From: Brachyspira sp. SAP_772
GTDB lineage: Bacteria > Spirochaetota > Brachyspiria > Brachyspirales > Brachyspiraceae
Length of the DNA stretch: 64,000 bases
Reading direction: 5' to 3'
Assembly (NCBI RefSeq): GCF_009755885.1
Contig: NZ_VYIX01000001.1
Location: 1,134,586-1,198,585, forward strand
In this document: piece by piece, positions 1-8,797 of the stretch
How the letters are laid out: each line of letters starts with the position of its first letter
Numbering within the stretch: position 1 is the first letter of the stretch
The notes under the pieces: model-generated
What the model was told of the DNA's origin: nothing
Database searches by the model: none
The model's input: the letters and a program-made list of their open reading frames with translations, nothing else
Position numbers and translations under genes: made by a program

Positions 1-1
1 T

Positions 2-814
2 CCCAATATACTTAAAGATTTAGATAAAGTATTATTTTTAGATATTGATCTTATTATATTGAAAAGTTTGAAAGAAATATTTAATGAAAATATAGATGAT
101 TACTGTTTATTAACATGTTATTTGGAGGATTCCATATATTTTATGAATAACGATAACTATGAGGTATATTCCAAAATATACTCTGATTCTGTTGCTAGGC
201 GTCTTAAAGTAGGTAAAAAACTATTAGATTGGATTCCTGGCGGATTTATGTATCTGAATTTGAAAAAATTAAGAGAAATGTATGATGAAGAAAAAATAAT
301 TAATTATATTTCATATCTAATTGATAATGGAACAGCACCTCTTGAAGAGAGAATCATTAACCATTTTCTTAATAAAGATCGTTATATAAAAAGATTTGGT
401 CCTTGTTATCATAGAAATGATGGAATATGGTTGGATGATAAATATATAGAAGATATGTATATAGCACATTGTACATGCGGTAAAATTTTTAGCACAGAAA
501 GTCACTGGATACCTAAATATAAAAATAAAGTTTTGCATCTTGGATGGAAGTATTTAACTATGACTCAGTGGTTTAAGGAAGATCCTATTTATTTTTTAGA
601 GAATTATTCAAAATATAATACCCATTTTATAAGTAATGAATTAGCCGATATAAAAAACAAAACTAGTGAAGAAAAATTAAAGAAATTAAATGAAATTAAT
701 AAGGCTAATGAAGAAAAATTAATTAAAGTAATTAATAAGATAGTTTGGTTTATACCTATAAGAAATATTAGGAATAACGTTAGGAACAAAATGAAAGCTT
801 ATTTTAATATTTAA
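2..814 (+). CDS. Family 8-type glycosyltransferase, 5' end outside window
   Basis: The reading frame is open from the first bases of the window, so the N-terminus lies upstream. An internal TTG at 59 is not the start, because the codons before it already encode the GT8 core. The first 20 residues include LFLDIDLIIL, whose DID is the DxD motif that binds the metal and nucleotide sugar in GT-A enzymes. The same block (DLDxVLFLDxD) is found in the complete GT8 protein at 31752-32783. The C-terminus ends in a basic amphipathic stretch (NKIVWFIPIRNIRNNVRNK) also shared with that protein. The likely role is sugar transfer to lipooligosaccharide or another surface glycan in the cytoplasm or at the inner membrane. 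The acceptor is unknown. Confidence 0.8.
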   Translation, partial: PNILKDLDKVLFLDIDLIILKSLKEIFNENIDDYCLLTCYLEDSIYFMNNDNYEVYSKIYSDSVARRLKVGKKLLDWIPGGFMYLNLKKLREMYDEEKIINYISYLIDNGTAPLEERIINHFLNKDRYIKRFGPCYHRNDGIWLDDKYIEDMYIAHCTCGKIFSTESHWIPKYKNKVLHLGWKYLTMTQWFKEDPIYFLENYSKYNTHFISNELADIKNKTSEEKLKKLNEINKANEEKLIKVINKIVWFIPIRNIRNNVRNKMKAYFNI

Positions 815-981
815 AAAATAATTTATAAAAAATGTAAATTAGATTGAGTTAAAGTACATATATAAATTTTATTTAATATACAATTTATGGGTTAGATAAC
901 TTAAAATTTTAAAAAACTAATATAGAACTTAAAAATTAAATTCATATAATTTATATTACTAATATTTTGATTATATAATCT

Positions 982-2454
982 TTATTTTTCAATTAGCCAT
1001 TCATCGCCATATTGTTTTACTTCTAAAATTAAAAACTCCCCCATATCCTCATTACTAATGCATAAAACATCATCAGAATAAATTGTTATATCATCAAGTT
1101 TCATTTGATTATTTATGATATCAAGATAAGAATCAATCTCCTGAGTTACCAAAAACCAGTCAGCATCCATACCTTCTGGAGCTCCGTCATTTTGTTTATT
1201 TTCTTCCAAATTCTTTTTTATCTCTTCAAAACTATTTTCTAAACTTTTAATATAGTTATCAGAAAAATATCCTGACTCTCTAAACTTAGATATGTAATCA
1301 TTAGCATTAAACATATTAATTTCATAATATCCGCCACTTTCAAAATTAAACTCAACTATTTTGTTAAAGACTTCATTTATTTCATCATAATTTTTAGCAT
1401 ACCATTTGCATGCATTATAATATGCTTTCTCTTTAGTGCTTTTATCGTTAGAATCTATTTGTTCAGGAGTTTTTTTATATATACCAGTAAATCCATAGCT
1501 TCCATTAGGCTCTGTTACCATAATAGTGTTAGCATTTATAGGCTGAATTGATATAATATAACCGCCATCAGCTCCCACAATCTCTTCATAATCTAAAGTA
1601 TTGGCACCTATAGCACAATAAGGTTCAACATATTGATTTTCTTCTAATATCATTTTACTTGTATCTGTGCTTTGAATATTAGTTACTGTTTGTCCGTTCT
1701 CATTTGTTATTATATTAATGGCATATAAATAAAAACTATCATCATCATTTTTATTTAACTCAATAGAAGCATTATTATTTAAATATATACCGTTAAAATT
1801 ATAAGTATTAATATCCCCTACTTCTTCTGCTTTATAGTCTGACTCATTTATTAATATACCTTCTTGTCTTTCATTATATTTATCAAAAGTTACATCTGCT
1901 TTATTCTCATAAGGGAAATTATCAAAATTAGGATTTTCTTTTACTTCTCTGTAATAATAATTAGAATAATAATTTTCTCTTTCCCATTTAGTAATTATAG
2001 TTTCAACAGGGTCGCTTTCATATCCAACATAATTATCTTCATAAAGAATGCCATTTTTTACAGAAAAGCCTTTATAATTTGTGGCAATATTACTTGGTCC
2101 TTTTTCGTATTTATCCTGTATATTATAAAGCTCATAATAATAGGCGTTAGTGCCGTCTAAAGAAGATTCAAATATATAATTTTTATCTTCTCTATAATTT
2201 CCAGCATCAAATACATAGTCTATATCGCCATTATCTTTGAAAGTATATTTAGCTCTGCCGCTTATAATTATTTTATTCTTTACTTTATCTAAAAATGCAG
2301 CATCTTCCTGTGATAATATTTTTGCTGCTGGTATAGTTTCATTTGACTCTATAGATTCATTTGTATTTACTTCATTGTTATTAGTATCTGTTTTACTTCC
2401 GCATTGAATGATAACTAAAGATATTATTGTAATTAATAAAAATATTCTTTTCAT
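982..2454 (-). CDS. Hypothetical lipoprotein, 490 aa
   Basis: The N-terminus MKRIFLLITIISLVIIQCGS is a lipoprotein signal peptide with a lipobox Cys at residue 18, so the product is probably an acylated envelope protein. The mature part is acidic and rich in Asn, Tyr and Asp. I recognise no enzymatic motif or known domain. The C-terminal half has a helical, charged segment followed by a stretch (LDDITIYSDDVLCISNEDMG) that could form a small beta domain. The gene stands alone, with AT-rich gaps on both sides. Function is unknown. Confidence 0.8.
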   Translation of the reverse strand: MKRIFLLITIISLVIIQCGSKTDTNNNEVNTNESIESNETIPAAKILSQEDAAFLDKVKNKIIISGRAKYTFKDNGDIDYVFDAGNYREDKNYIFESSLDGTNAYYYELYNIQDKYEKGPSNIATNYKGFSVKNGILYEDNYVGYESDPVETIITKWERENYYSNYYYREVKENPNFDNFPYENKADVTFDKYNERQEGILINESDYKAEEVGDINTYNFNGIYLNNNASIELNKNDDDSFYLYAINIITNENGQTVTNIQSTDTSKMILEENQYVEPYCAIGANTLDYEEIVGADGGYIISIQPINANTIMVTEPNGSYGFTGIYKKTPEQIDSNDKSTKEKAYYNACKWYAKNYDEINEVFNKIVEFNFESGGYYEINMFNANDYISKFRESGYFSDNYIKSLENSFEEIKKNLEENKQNDGAPEGMDADWFLVTQEIDSYLDIINNQMKLDDITIYSDDVLCISNEDMGEFLILEVKQYGDEWLIEK

Positions 2455-2549
2455 AATAATTTCACCCTTAATATTTTATATAATATTATTTATAGCAATA
2501 TAAACTTTTTAAATAAATAATTTGAGTTTAGTTTTTGAATAATAATGTT

Positions 2550-3284
2550 TTACTTATTTCTCATTTCATCATAATTTTTTGTCATTATGTTATACCAATA
2601 ATCTAATTTATCATTATCATCGCCTTCTATGTCTTTGAAGTAGAAAGGTTTTAAAAATCTTATCTTTATTTTTTTAAATGGTCTTAAAACAAAACTTTTT
2701 GCTTTCATAATATCTCTAGTACCATATATAACAACAGGAAGTACAGCCACATCTTCACATCTCTCAGCAATTTTTAATATGCCTCTTTTTGGCTTTTTAA
2801 TTTCCCCGTCTTTGCTTCTAGTGCCCTCTGGATATATAATTATACTTGTTTTTGATTTCAACCTATCTTCCATATCATCTATAGATTTTGCAGCTCCTAT
2901 AGTTCCCCTCTTTACAAATATATAATTAGCTACACTCATACCAAAACCAACCATAGGCACTTTTCCGTATGTATCTTTAGAGACAAAAGCAAACATGCCT
3001 TTAAATATTGCAAAACAGCAAAATATGTCAAAAGCACTTTGATGATTTGGAGTAATTAAATAAGTTTGTTTATAATCATAATTCTCACTGCCTTCAATAT
3101 CAAAAGAAATAAAGGCACTTTTCATCAAAAAAGTTCCCCAAAATTTTGCTATATTATGAGTAATTTTTATTGAAAGCCTCTTACTAAAAGGTCTCACTAA
3201 AATAAATAAAATCACAGCTACTATAAACAAAATAATAGTAAAAAGTACATTTAATAAAATATAAAATATGCTAAATATAATCAT
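2550..3284 (-). CDS. plsC: 1-acyl-sn-glycerol-3-phosphate acyltransferase (PlsC family)
   Basis: This enzyme acylates lysophosphatidic acid to phosphatidic acid in phospholipid synthesis at the inner membrane. An N-terminal hydrophobic segment (about residues 3-30) is followed by the catalytic HX4D block NHQSAFD (His81, Asp86). The acceptor-binding motif YPEGTRS lies at about residues 151-157, and there is a conserved VKRG stretch near 125. The length of 244 aa is typical of the family. It is a single gene transcribed leftwards. The PlsC fold is very secure. Whether the substrate is lysophosphatidate or another lyso-lipid cannot be read from sequence. Confidence 0.9.
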   Translation of the reverse strand: MIIFSIFYILLNVLFTIILFIVAVILFILVRPFSKRLSIKITHNIAKFWGTFLMKSAFISFDIEGSENYDYKQTYLITPNHQSAFDIFCCFAIFKGMFAFVSKDTYGKVPMVGFGMSVANYIFVKRGTIGAAKSIDDMEDRLKSKTSIIIYPEGTRSKDGEIKKPKRGILKIAERCEDVAVLPVVIYGTRDIMKAKSFVLRPFKKIKIRFLKPFYFKDIEGDDNDKLDYWYNIMTKNYDEMRNK

Positions 3285-3418
3285 AGCAAAGAGTTTAATA
3301 TAAATACAAAAATTATCAATAGCTTAAATAATTATTTTTTAATTTATTGAATTAAGATAATATTTTGCAGGGATATTATTTTGATATTCTTTTTATAAAT
3401 TAATATCCCTAAACAAAA

Positions 3419-4393
3419 TTATTTCTGTTTAACTACAGTAAAATTACAACCTAAAAAATTCTTCCAAGTATTATAATCTGGATTAGGCACATTTGGAAGT
3501 ATTAAAGTTGTAAGGTTATTACAATATAAAAATGCATCATTCTCATAATTTATATCATTAGGAGAAGTACCTAAATAAATAACCGTATTTAATTTACGAG
3601 AAGTGTTGAAAGCTGAGTTTTTTATTTCTTTTACAGATGCTGAAATAGTTACTTTTTCTAAAGAAGAATTAGCAAATGCCCCTTTACCTATTGATATTAC
3701 AGAATCTGGTATTATCAATTCTCTTAATGACTCTAAATATAAAAAAGCATAATCTCCTATAATTTGTAATTTACTGTCTAATGTAAGACTTTTTAATGAA
3801 TAAATAGCTTGAAAAGCCCTCTCCCCTATTGAAACAACAGAATTAGGTATTATTAATTCTTCTATATTATTATTTAAGTTCAAAAAAGCATTCTGTTCTA
3901 TAGTTATTATTTTATCATCTGGAAATATAAAACTTAATCTTTTTTTACTTACTCCTCCGCTTGCAAACATTAATTCTGTTATAGCACCATTTTGAAAATC
4001 AATATTTTTGGTGTCTATTGTTATATTATCAGCATTAATTTTTTCTGCTGCGTTTATAGTTAAAGCTGCAAGAGAAGAATTTGCTTTTAGCATATAATTT
4101 TTAGGAACACCTTTAAATATTACTTTATATGAAGCTTTTTCATTATAATATTCTTGCAATTTCTCTTCTATTTGCTTAGATATTTCAGCATCATCTTGTG
4201 AAATATCTATACCATATTTTTGTGTTTCTTCATCTAAAGTAGGAGGTATTACTGGCGTCTGTGTTTCCCCAGAGTTACCAGTATCTCCGTTGTTTCCTAT
4301 ATTACCATTGTTGCTGCTATTTGGACTGCTTGGGCTTGAACAAGATATTGCAACTAAAAAGCATAACATTATTAATACAATTTTTTTATACAT
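3419..4393 (-). CDS. Leucine-rich-repeat (BspA-like) lipoprotein, third of a tandem trio
   Basis: This is a surface-type lipoprotein with signal peptide MYKKIVLIMLCFLVAISCSS (lipobox Cys18) and a Ser/Asn/Gly-rich linker. A conserved block around KYGIDISQDDAEISKQIEEK follows. The C-terminal half consists of LRR_5/BspA-type repeats with the pattern LTIPxSVxxIGxxAF. Such proteins often bind host matrix or other bacteria (family knowledge; no ligand is shown here). It lies 9 nt downstream of a close paralogue and shares its whole architecture, so it arose by tandem duplication. Each copy ends with a LGCNFTVV-like tail. Confidence 0.87.
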   Translation of the reverse strand: MYKKIVLIMLCFLVAISCSSPSSPNSSNNGNIGNNGDTGNSGETQTPVIPPTLDEETQKYGIDISQDDAEISKQIEEKLQEYYNEKASYKVIFKGVPKNYMLKANSSLAALTINAAEKINADNITIDTKNIDFQNGAITELMFASGGVSKKRLSFIFPDDKIITIEQNAFLNLNNNIEELIIPNSVVSIGERAFQAIYSLKSLTLDSKLQIIGDYAFLYLESLRELIIPDSVISIGKGAFANSSLEKVTISASVKEIKNSAFNTSRKLNTVIYLGTSPNDINYENDAFLYCNNLTTLILPNVPNPDYNTWKNFLGCNFTVVKQK

Positions 4394-4402
4394 AATTTAC
4401 TC

Positions 4403-5386
4403 TTAATTAATTTGTTTTTTTATAGTAGTGAAATTACATCCCAAAAAGTTTTGCCATTTACTTTTAAGCTCTTCTTCACTTGTTTCAGGAGCATTAGGAA
4501 CTATTAAAGTTGTAACTGTATCATCAAATATATTTCCGCTATGTGATATATCATTAGGGCTTGTTCCTAAATAAATAACAGTAGTTAAAGAGGATGAGCT
4601 TCCAAATGCTCTGCTTCCTATTGACTTAACTGAAGCAGGTATAGTTATTTCTTTCAATGCTGAATATGTAAAAGCTAAATCTCCTATATATTCAAGTTTA
4701 CTGTTAGCACCAAATGTTACTTTTTCAAGTTTGTAATCTGTCTGAAAAGCAGCGGCATCAATACCAATAACAGAATCTGGTATTGTTATTTCTTTTAAAA
4801 ATTTACTAAAAAGTGAAAAAGCATTTCCTTCTATAACTCTTATAATATTTTCTGGAAATTTAAAAGTTATTGTATACTCACCAGAACTTGTATATCCTTG
4901 AAACATTTTAGATTTTATTTTTCTCTCATTAAAATAAATATTACTAATATCTATTTCTATATTTTTGTTATAACCAATAGGTAAGTCTTTTGTAACTTCT
5001 ATTACTAACTTTGTAAGAGAATTTCTTTGGGCATATTCAGCTTTTGGTGTCCCCGTAAATATTACTTTATATAATTTTTTATCATTATAATATGCTTGTA
5101 ATTTAGATTTTATTTCTTGTTTTATCAGATTATCATCTTGAGAAATATCTATACCATAGGTTTTTGCCTCATCATCTAAAATAGGCAAAGGCGGAGCTAT
5201 TTCAGTCCAAGGTATACCGCCTGCATCTCCTATATTTCCAGAACCGCCACTGTTTCCAGAATTTCCTCCTGTTTGACCTGAATCACCACTATTTCCTATA
5301 TTACCCTGATTGTTAGGACTGCTTGGGCTAGAACAAGACATTGCAACTAGAAAACACAACATTATCAATACAATTCTTTTATACAT
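4403..5386 (-). CDS. Leucine-rich-repeat (BspA-like) lipoprotein, second of a tandem trio
   Basis: The N-terminus MYKRIVLIMLCFLVAMSCSS is nearly identical to the flanking paralogue and carries a lipobox Cys18. The linker is longer and very Gly/Asn/Ser-rich (NSGNSGGSGN type, about residues 24-60), which would hold the repeat domain away from the membrane. The conserved TYGIDISQDD block and the BspA-type LRRs (IPDSVIGIDAAAF, IPASVKSIGSRAF) follow. The end has the shared TVIYLGTSPNDI segment and FLGCNFT tail. The gap to the next gene is only 9 nt and to the preceding one 28 nt, so the three genes are probably co-transcribed leftwards. Confidence 0.87.
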   Translation of the reverse strand: MYKRIVLIMLCFLVAMSCSSPSSPNNQGNIGNSGDSGQTGGNSGNSGGSGNIGDAGGIPWTEIAPPLPILDDEAKTYGIDISQDDNLIKQEIKSKLQAYYNDKKLYKVIFTGTPKAEYAQRNSLTKLVIEVTKDLPIGYNKNIEIDISNIYFNERKIKSKMFQGYTSSGEYTITFKFPENIIRVIEGNAFSLFSKFLKEITIPDSVIGIDAAAFQTDYKLEKVTFGANSKLEYIGDLAFTYSALKEITIPASVKSIGSRAFGSSSSLTTVIYLGTSPNDISHSGNIFDDTVTTLIVPNAPETSEEELKSKWQNFLGCNFTTIKKQIN

Positions 5387-5414
5387 AATTACTCCAATTT
5401 ACTCTAAATTATTT

Positions 5415-6431
5415 TTATTTTGTTACAGTATTAAAAGTTCCGCCCAAAAAAGTTTTCCATCCATTATCATTAGGATTTGTAGCATTAGGCACTATTAAAG
5501 TTTTAAGACTATCACACATAATAAAAACATCACTATTATTATTTATAGCATCAGGAGTTGCACCTAAATAAGTAACTGTTGTTAGTTGCTGAGAAAATGC
5601 AAATGCTGTAATTCCTATTGATTTTACAGATGCAGGTATTGTAAGTTCTGTAATACTAGTAGAATCAAAAGCTGAATCCCCTATTGTTTCTAATGAAGAA
5701 GATAATTTTAATGTTTCTATAAATGATCCGCTAAACGCCCCAACTCCTATTGATGTTACAGAATCAGGAATAACTAACTCTTTTATTCCCTGAGTATATA
5801 GAAAAGCTTGATCACCTATAGTTTTAACATTTTTACCTAAAGTTAATTTCTCTATGCTGCTAGAAAGATAGAAAGCTTCTGACTCTATAGTTGTTACAGA
5901 ATTAGGTATTGTTATTTCTTTTGTATTGTATAAACTCTCAAACGCCCTTACTCCTATAGTTGTTATCTTATTTTCTGGGAATTTAAAACTAATAAATATA
6001 TTTTCAGAACCATCAACAACTGCTCCAGAGAACATACCTGTTGGTACAATTCCGTCTTTAAAATCAATATTGCTTATATCCATCTCTATATTCATAGAAG
6101 TATTAACATTCACTGCTGCTTCTAAAGTTAATTCATATAGAGATTTATTATTACTATAATCTTTAGGAGTTCCTGTAAATATTACTCTATATGAACCCAT
6201 TTCAGTATAATAAGCTTTTAAATTCGCCTCTATTTGTTTGCTTATTTCTGCATCTGCCTGACTTATATCTATACCATATTTCGCTATTAATTCTTCTTCT
6301 GTTGGGGATGTAGTTGGCGGTGTAGTGCCTCCATTATTACTCTGATTACCACTATTGGGATTATTTGGACTCGAACATGAAATTGTAAATAAAAAACACA
6401 ATAATACTAATAATACAATTTTTTTATACAT
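5415..6431 (-). CDS. Leucine-rich-repeat (BspA-like) lipoprotein, first of a tandem trio
   Basis: This is the first gene of the leftward trio. A lipoprotein signal peptide (MYKKIVLLVLLCFLFTISCS, lipobox Cys19) precedes a short Asn/Gly/Thr/Pro linker. The shared KYGIDISQADAEISKQIEAN block and about six BspA-type repeats follow (ITIPNSVTTIESEAF, LVIPDSVTSIGVGAF, LTIPASVKSIGITAF). This copy has the most regular repeats. The C-terminal tail FLGGTFNTV has Gly where the other two have Cys. It is predicted to be an outer-envelope or surface protein. Its binding partner is unknown. Confidence 0.87.
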   Translation of the reverse strand: MYKKIVLLVLLCFLFTISCSSPNNPNSGNQSNNGGTTPPTTSPTEEELIAKYGIDISQADAEISKQIEANLKAYYTEMGSYRVIFTGTPKDYSNNKSLYELTLEAAVNVNTSMNIEMDISNIDFKDGIVPTGMFSGAVVDGSENIFISFKFPENKITTIGVRAFESLYNTKEITIPNSVTTIESEAFYLSSSIEKLTLGKNVKTIGDQAFLYTQGIKELVIPDSVTSIGVGAFSGSFIETLKLSSSLETIGDSAFDSTSITELTIPASVKSIGITAFAFSQQLTTVTYLGATPDAINNNSDVFIMCDSLKTLIVPNATNPNDNGWKTFLGGTFNTVTK

Positions 6432-6536
6432 TCATAACCTCTCATATTTACTCAAATTTTACATAATGTTACTTAGAATAACATTATATATAATATAACA
6501 ATATATTTTTTAAAATGTTGTATTTTTTTGAAAAAT

Positions 6537-7967
6537 TTAATAATCTCTTTCTATTGTTTCAGATATAGAATCATTAGTGTAAGGCAAATCAAAATAATCA
6601 ACTACTTCAGAAGTAATGTTATCATAAACTACTATATTTACACCATTAGTTGTCTCTCTTAAATTGCTTCTGCTTATAAATATTCTGTTTCCGCTGTCTA
6701 TCACCAAATCATTATATTTATTAAGCTCTTTATGATAAAGATAATTAGTCTCCCCCATTGATGAAAATACAAGTTTGTTTTTATCTATAACATAAGAAAC
6801 ATTATTAGTATACATTTCATTAGTTATATTAAAATTAGAATATAAGCTCTTAACTACATTATCATTAGTGGAATACTCACCAAGCATATTAACTACTATT
6901 GTATAATCATTAAGGTTAGTGATTTTTTCTATATAATCATAAATATTATCTGTATCTCTTAAACCCATATCATACACTTTATTATACTCATATAAAGCAT
7001 TTCTCTCCCAAGTATAATAATTAGTATCTCCTCTTCTATCTGGTAAATCATAATTATCTTTTAAATATTTACCCAAAAAAGAAGTATATTTCTGAACACC
7101 TTTATAATTTAAATGCCCAGAATCATTATAATCTCTCCAAAAATTCAAATCATAATCATCATAGTAGAGATTAAAATTCATAAAAGGAACATCATATTCT
7201 TTTGCAATTTCCCCTACTCTATTAAAATGCATTGCCTCTTCATCGGTCATAGGAAAAGGAGAAGCTATTACAACAATAGGTATATTATTTGTTTTTGCTA
7301 ACTCTAATATTTTTCTATAATAAGTTTCTTGTTGCTCTAACAAAGGCAAACTATCTTTAATATTTTTTATGTTAGGCTCTTTAACAGGAAATGTTTTATT
7401 ATGAAAAGAGTACCCCTTAAAATATTTATAATGATTATAATTATTTGCATAAGGCACAAAATCTTCTGGTTTTAAATCTTTGTATCTGTTATGATATCTA
7501 TACATAGGGTTAATAAACTCATCAAACCTTTCTGCCGCTGTTACTTTTAGAGAGTTTATTCTATTTTCTGACCATTTTAATGCATAAGTGGCAGCTACTA
7601 TCTGATAATCTACAACATTAGTTCTGCTTGCTGCAATAATATAAGATTCTAATGCAATCAATTTAGGCTTTTGATATTTTAAAACCTCTATTAAATAATG
7701 ATAAGTGCTCCAAATAGGCTGACTTCCAGAGGTGAAGTTATAAGCAGCAATTCCATATTCATTAAAAAGTATAGCAGGATTAACATTATAATGCACATGA
7801 CTGCTTCCCAAAAATATTACATCTATAGAATTTGTCTTCTGTTCATAAAAGCTGTCGCCTTGATATATGCCATTTTCATTTTTAAATCTTAATACCCTAC
7901 TTGAAAACCAAAGCAATGTAATAAATATAGCTATAAAGCAAATAATTTTTATAGTGTTTTTTATCAT
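6537..7967 (-). CDS. SGNH-hydrolase-like membrane-anchored protein, probable partner of the MBOAT acyltransferase
   Basis: One N-terminal transmembrane anchor (about residues 5-27) is followed by an extracytoplasmic domain. Its block DVIFLGSSHVHYNVNP (Ser in GSSH as candidate nucleophile) and a later DSGHLNYKG (DxxH-like Asp/His) resemble SGNH/AlgJ/DltD-type O-acyl-transfer proteins. In those systems an MBOAT protein passes an acyl group across the membrane and an SGNH protein puts it on a glycan or polymer (family knowledge). The MBOAT gene lies two genes upstream in the same direction, which supports that pairing. The last 150 residues have no recognisable domain. The polymer is not known. 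Confidence 0.72.
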   Translation of the reverse strand: MIKNTIKIICFIAIFITLLWFSSRVLRFKNENGIYQGDSFYEQKTNSIDVIFLGSSHVHYNVNPAILFNEYGIAAYNFTSGSQPIWSTYHYLIEVLKYQKPKLIALESYIIAASRTNVVDYQIVAATYALKWSENRINSLKVTAAERFDEFINPMYRYHNRYKDLKPEDFVPYANNYNHYKYFKGYSFHNKTFPVKEPNIKNIKDSLPLLEQQETYYRKILELAKTNNIPIVVIASPFPMTDEEAMHFNRVGEIAKEYDVPFMNFNLYYDDYDLNFWRDYNDSGHLNYKGVQKYTSFLGKYLKDNYDLPDRRGDTNYYTWERNALYEYNKVYDMGLRDTDNIYDYIEKITNLNDYTIVVNMLGEYSTNDNVVKSLYSNFNITNEMYTNNVSYVIDKNKLVFSSMGETNYLYHKELNKYNDLVIDSGNRIFISRSNLRETTNGVNIVVYDNITSEVVDYFDLPYTNDSISETIERDY

Positions 7968-8029
7968 TTTACAAATAACCTATTAATTTTTTTTTATTAT
8001 TTATCAAGTAATCAACTACATTATAATAA

Positions 8030-8797
8030 TTATAAAAAACTACATTCAAATAAAAACATATCACATTTATCATTAACTGCAATTTCCTTTTCAAAAGAAG
8101 AAAATGTTTTAACTTGAGTAAATCCAACTTCTTTTAAATACTGCTCCATTTCACCATATTTATAAAGGTGCGTCTGAAAATCCATAAACTCACTTTGAAG
8201 CAATTCAGTATTATTATACATTTCATAAATTGATGGTGAGAACTGAGTTTGAGTTTGTTCTTCATAATAATTTTTTGATTTAAGCACTATTTCAAAATTT
8301 TCTTTTGTTTTGACAGATACAGCAATATTATAATCATTATCATCTATACATCTATTTTTTATTGTATCAACTGCAAAAACAAATTTACCCGTTTTAAAAA
8401 GCCATTCCTTTATTCTTGTTAGAATTTGTTTGCAAATATCAATATCTGTAAACAATGATACTGAACCTGAGCTAATAAATATATAATCAAATTTTTCTTT
8501 CGGAGAATATTTCATAATATCAGTATGAACCGTTTTTGCATCAGGAAATTTTAATTTTAATTTTTGCAGCATTTCATTAGACATATCTATTCCTGTTATG
8601 TCAAACCCTCTTTCTATAAATGGAATAAGAAATCGTCCGCTTCCGCATAAAGGCTCTAAAATCTTTTTACCTTTTTCAGCATAAGATAAATAAAAGTTTA
8701 ATTCATCTTCAGGTGCTTTTTTATGTAGTATCTCATACATTTCAGTACAAAGACTGCCATAATAATTTTTTTTAACTTCACTCATTTCTATAACCAC
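8030..8797 (-). CDS. Class I SAM-dependent methyltransferase
   Basis: A Rossmann-type methyltransferase core is clear. GKKILEPLCGSGRFLIPF is motif I (SAM-binding glycine loop), GFDITGIDMSNEMLQKL is motif II with the acidic ribose-binding Asp, and FDYIFISSGSVSLF is motif IV. The open frame can start at a GTG that overlaps the stop of the upstream MBOAT gene by one base. An ATG four codons in, at 8785, is an alternative. Neither has a strong ribosome binding site, which suggests translational coupling to the MBOAT gene. The substrate is not evident. Its position inside an O-acylation set may be functional or coincidental. Confidence 0.78.
   Translation of the reverse strand: MVIEMSEVKKNYYGSLCTEMYEILHKKAPEDELNFYLSYAEKGKKILEPLCGSGRFLIPFIERGFDITGIDMSNEMLQKLKLKFPDAKTVHTDIMKYSPKEKFDYIFISSGSVSLFTDIDICKQILTRIKEWLFKTGKFVFAVDTIKNRCIDDNDYNIAVSVKTKENFEIVLKSKNYYEEQTQTQFSPSIYEMYNNTELLQSEFMDFQTHLYKYGEMEQYLKEVGFTQVKTFSSFEKEIAVNDKCDMFLFECSFL

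Noticed and set aside
3419-6431. Regular LRR repeats as a possible CRISPR or DNA tandem array
   Set aside because: The periodicity is in protein sequence; DNA repeats are imperfect, without equal spacers, and lie within open frames.
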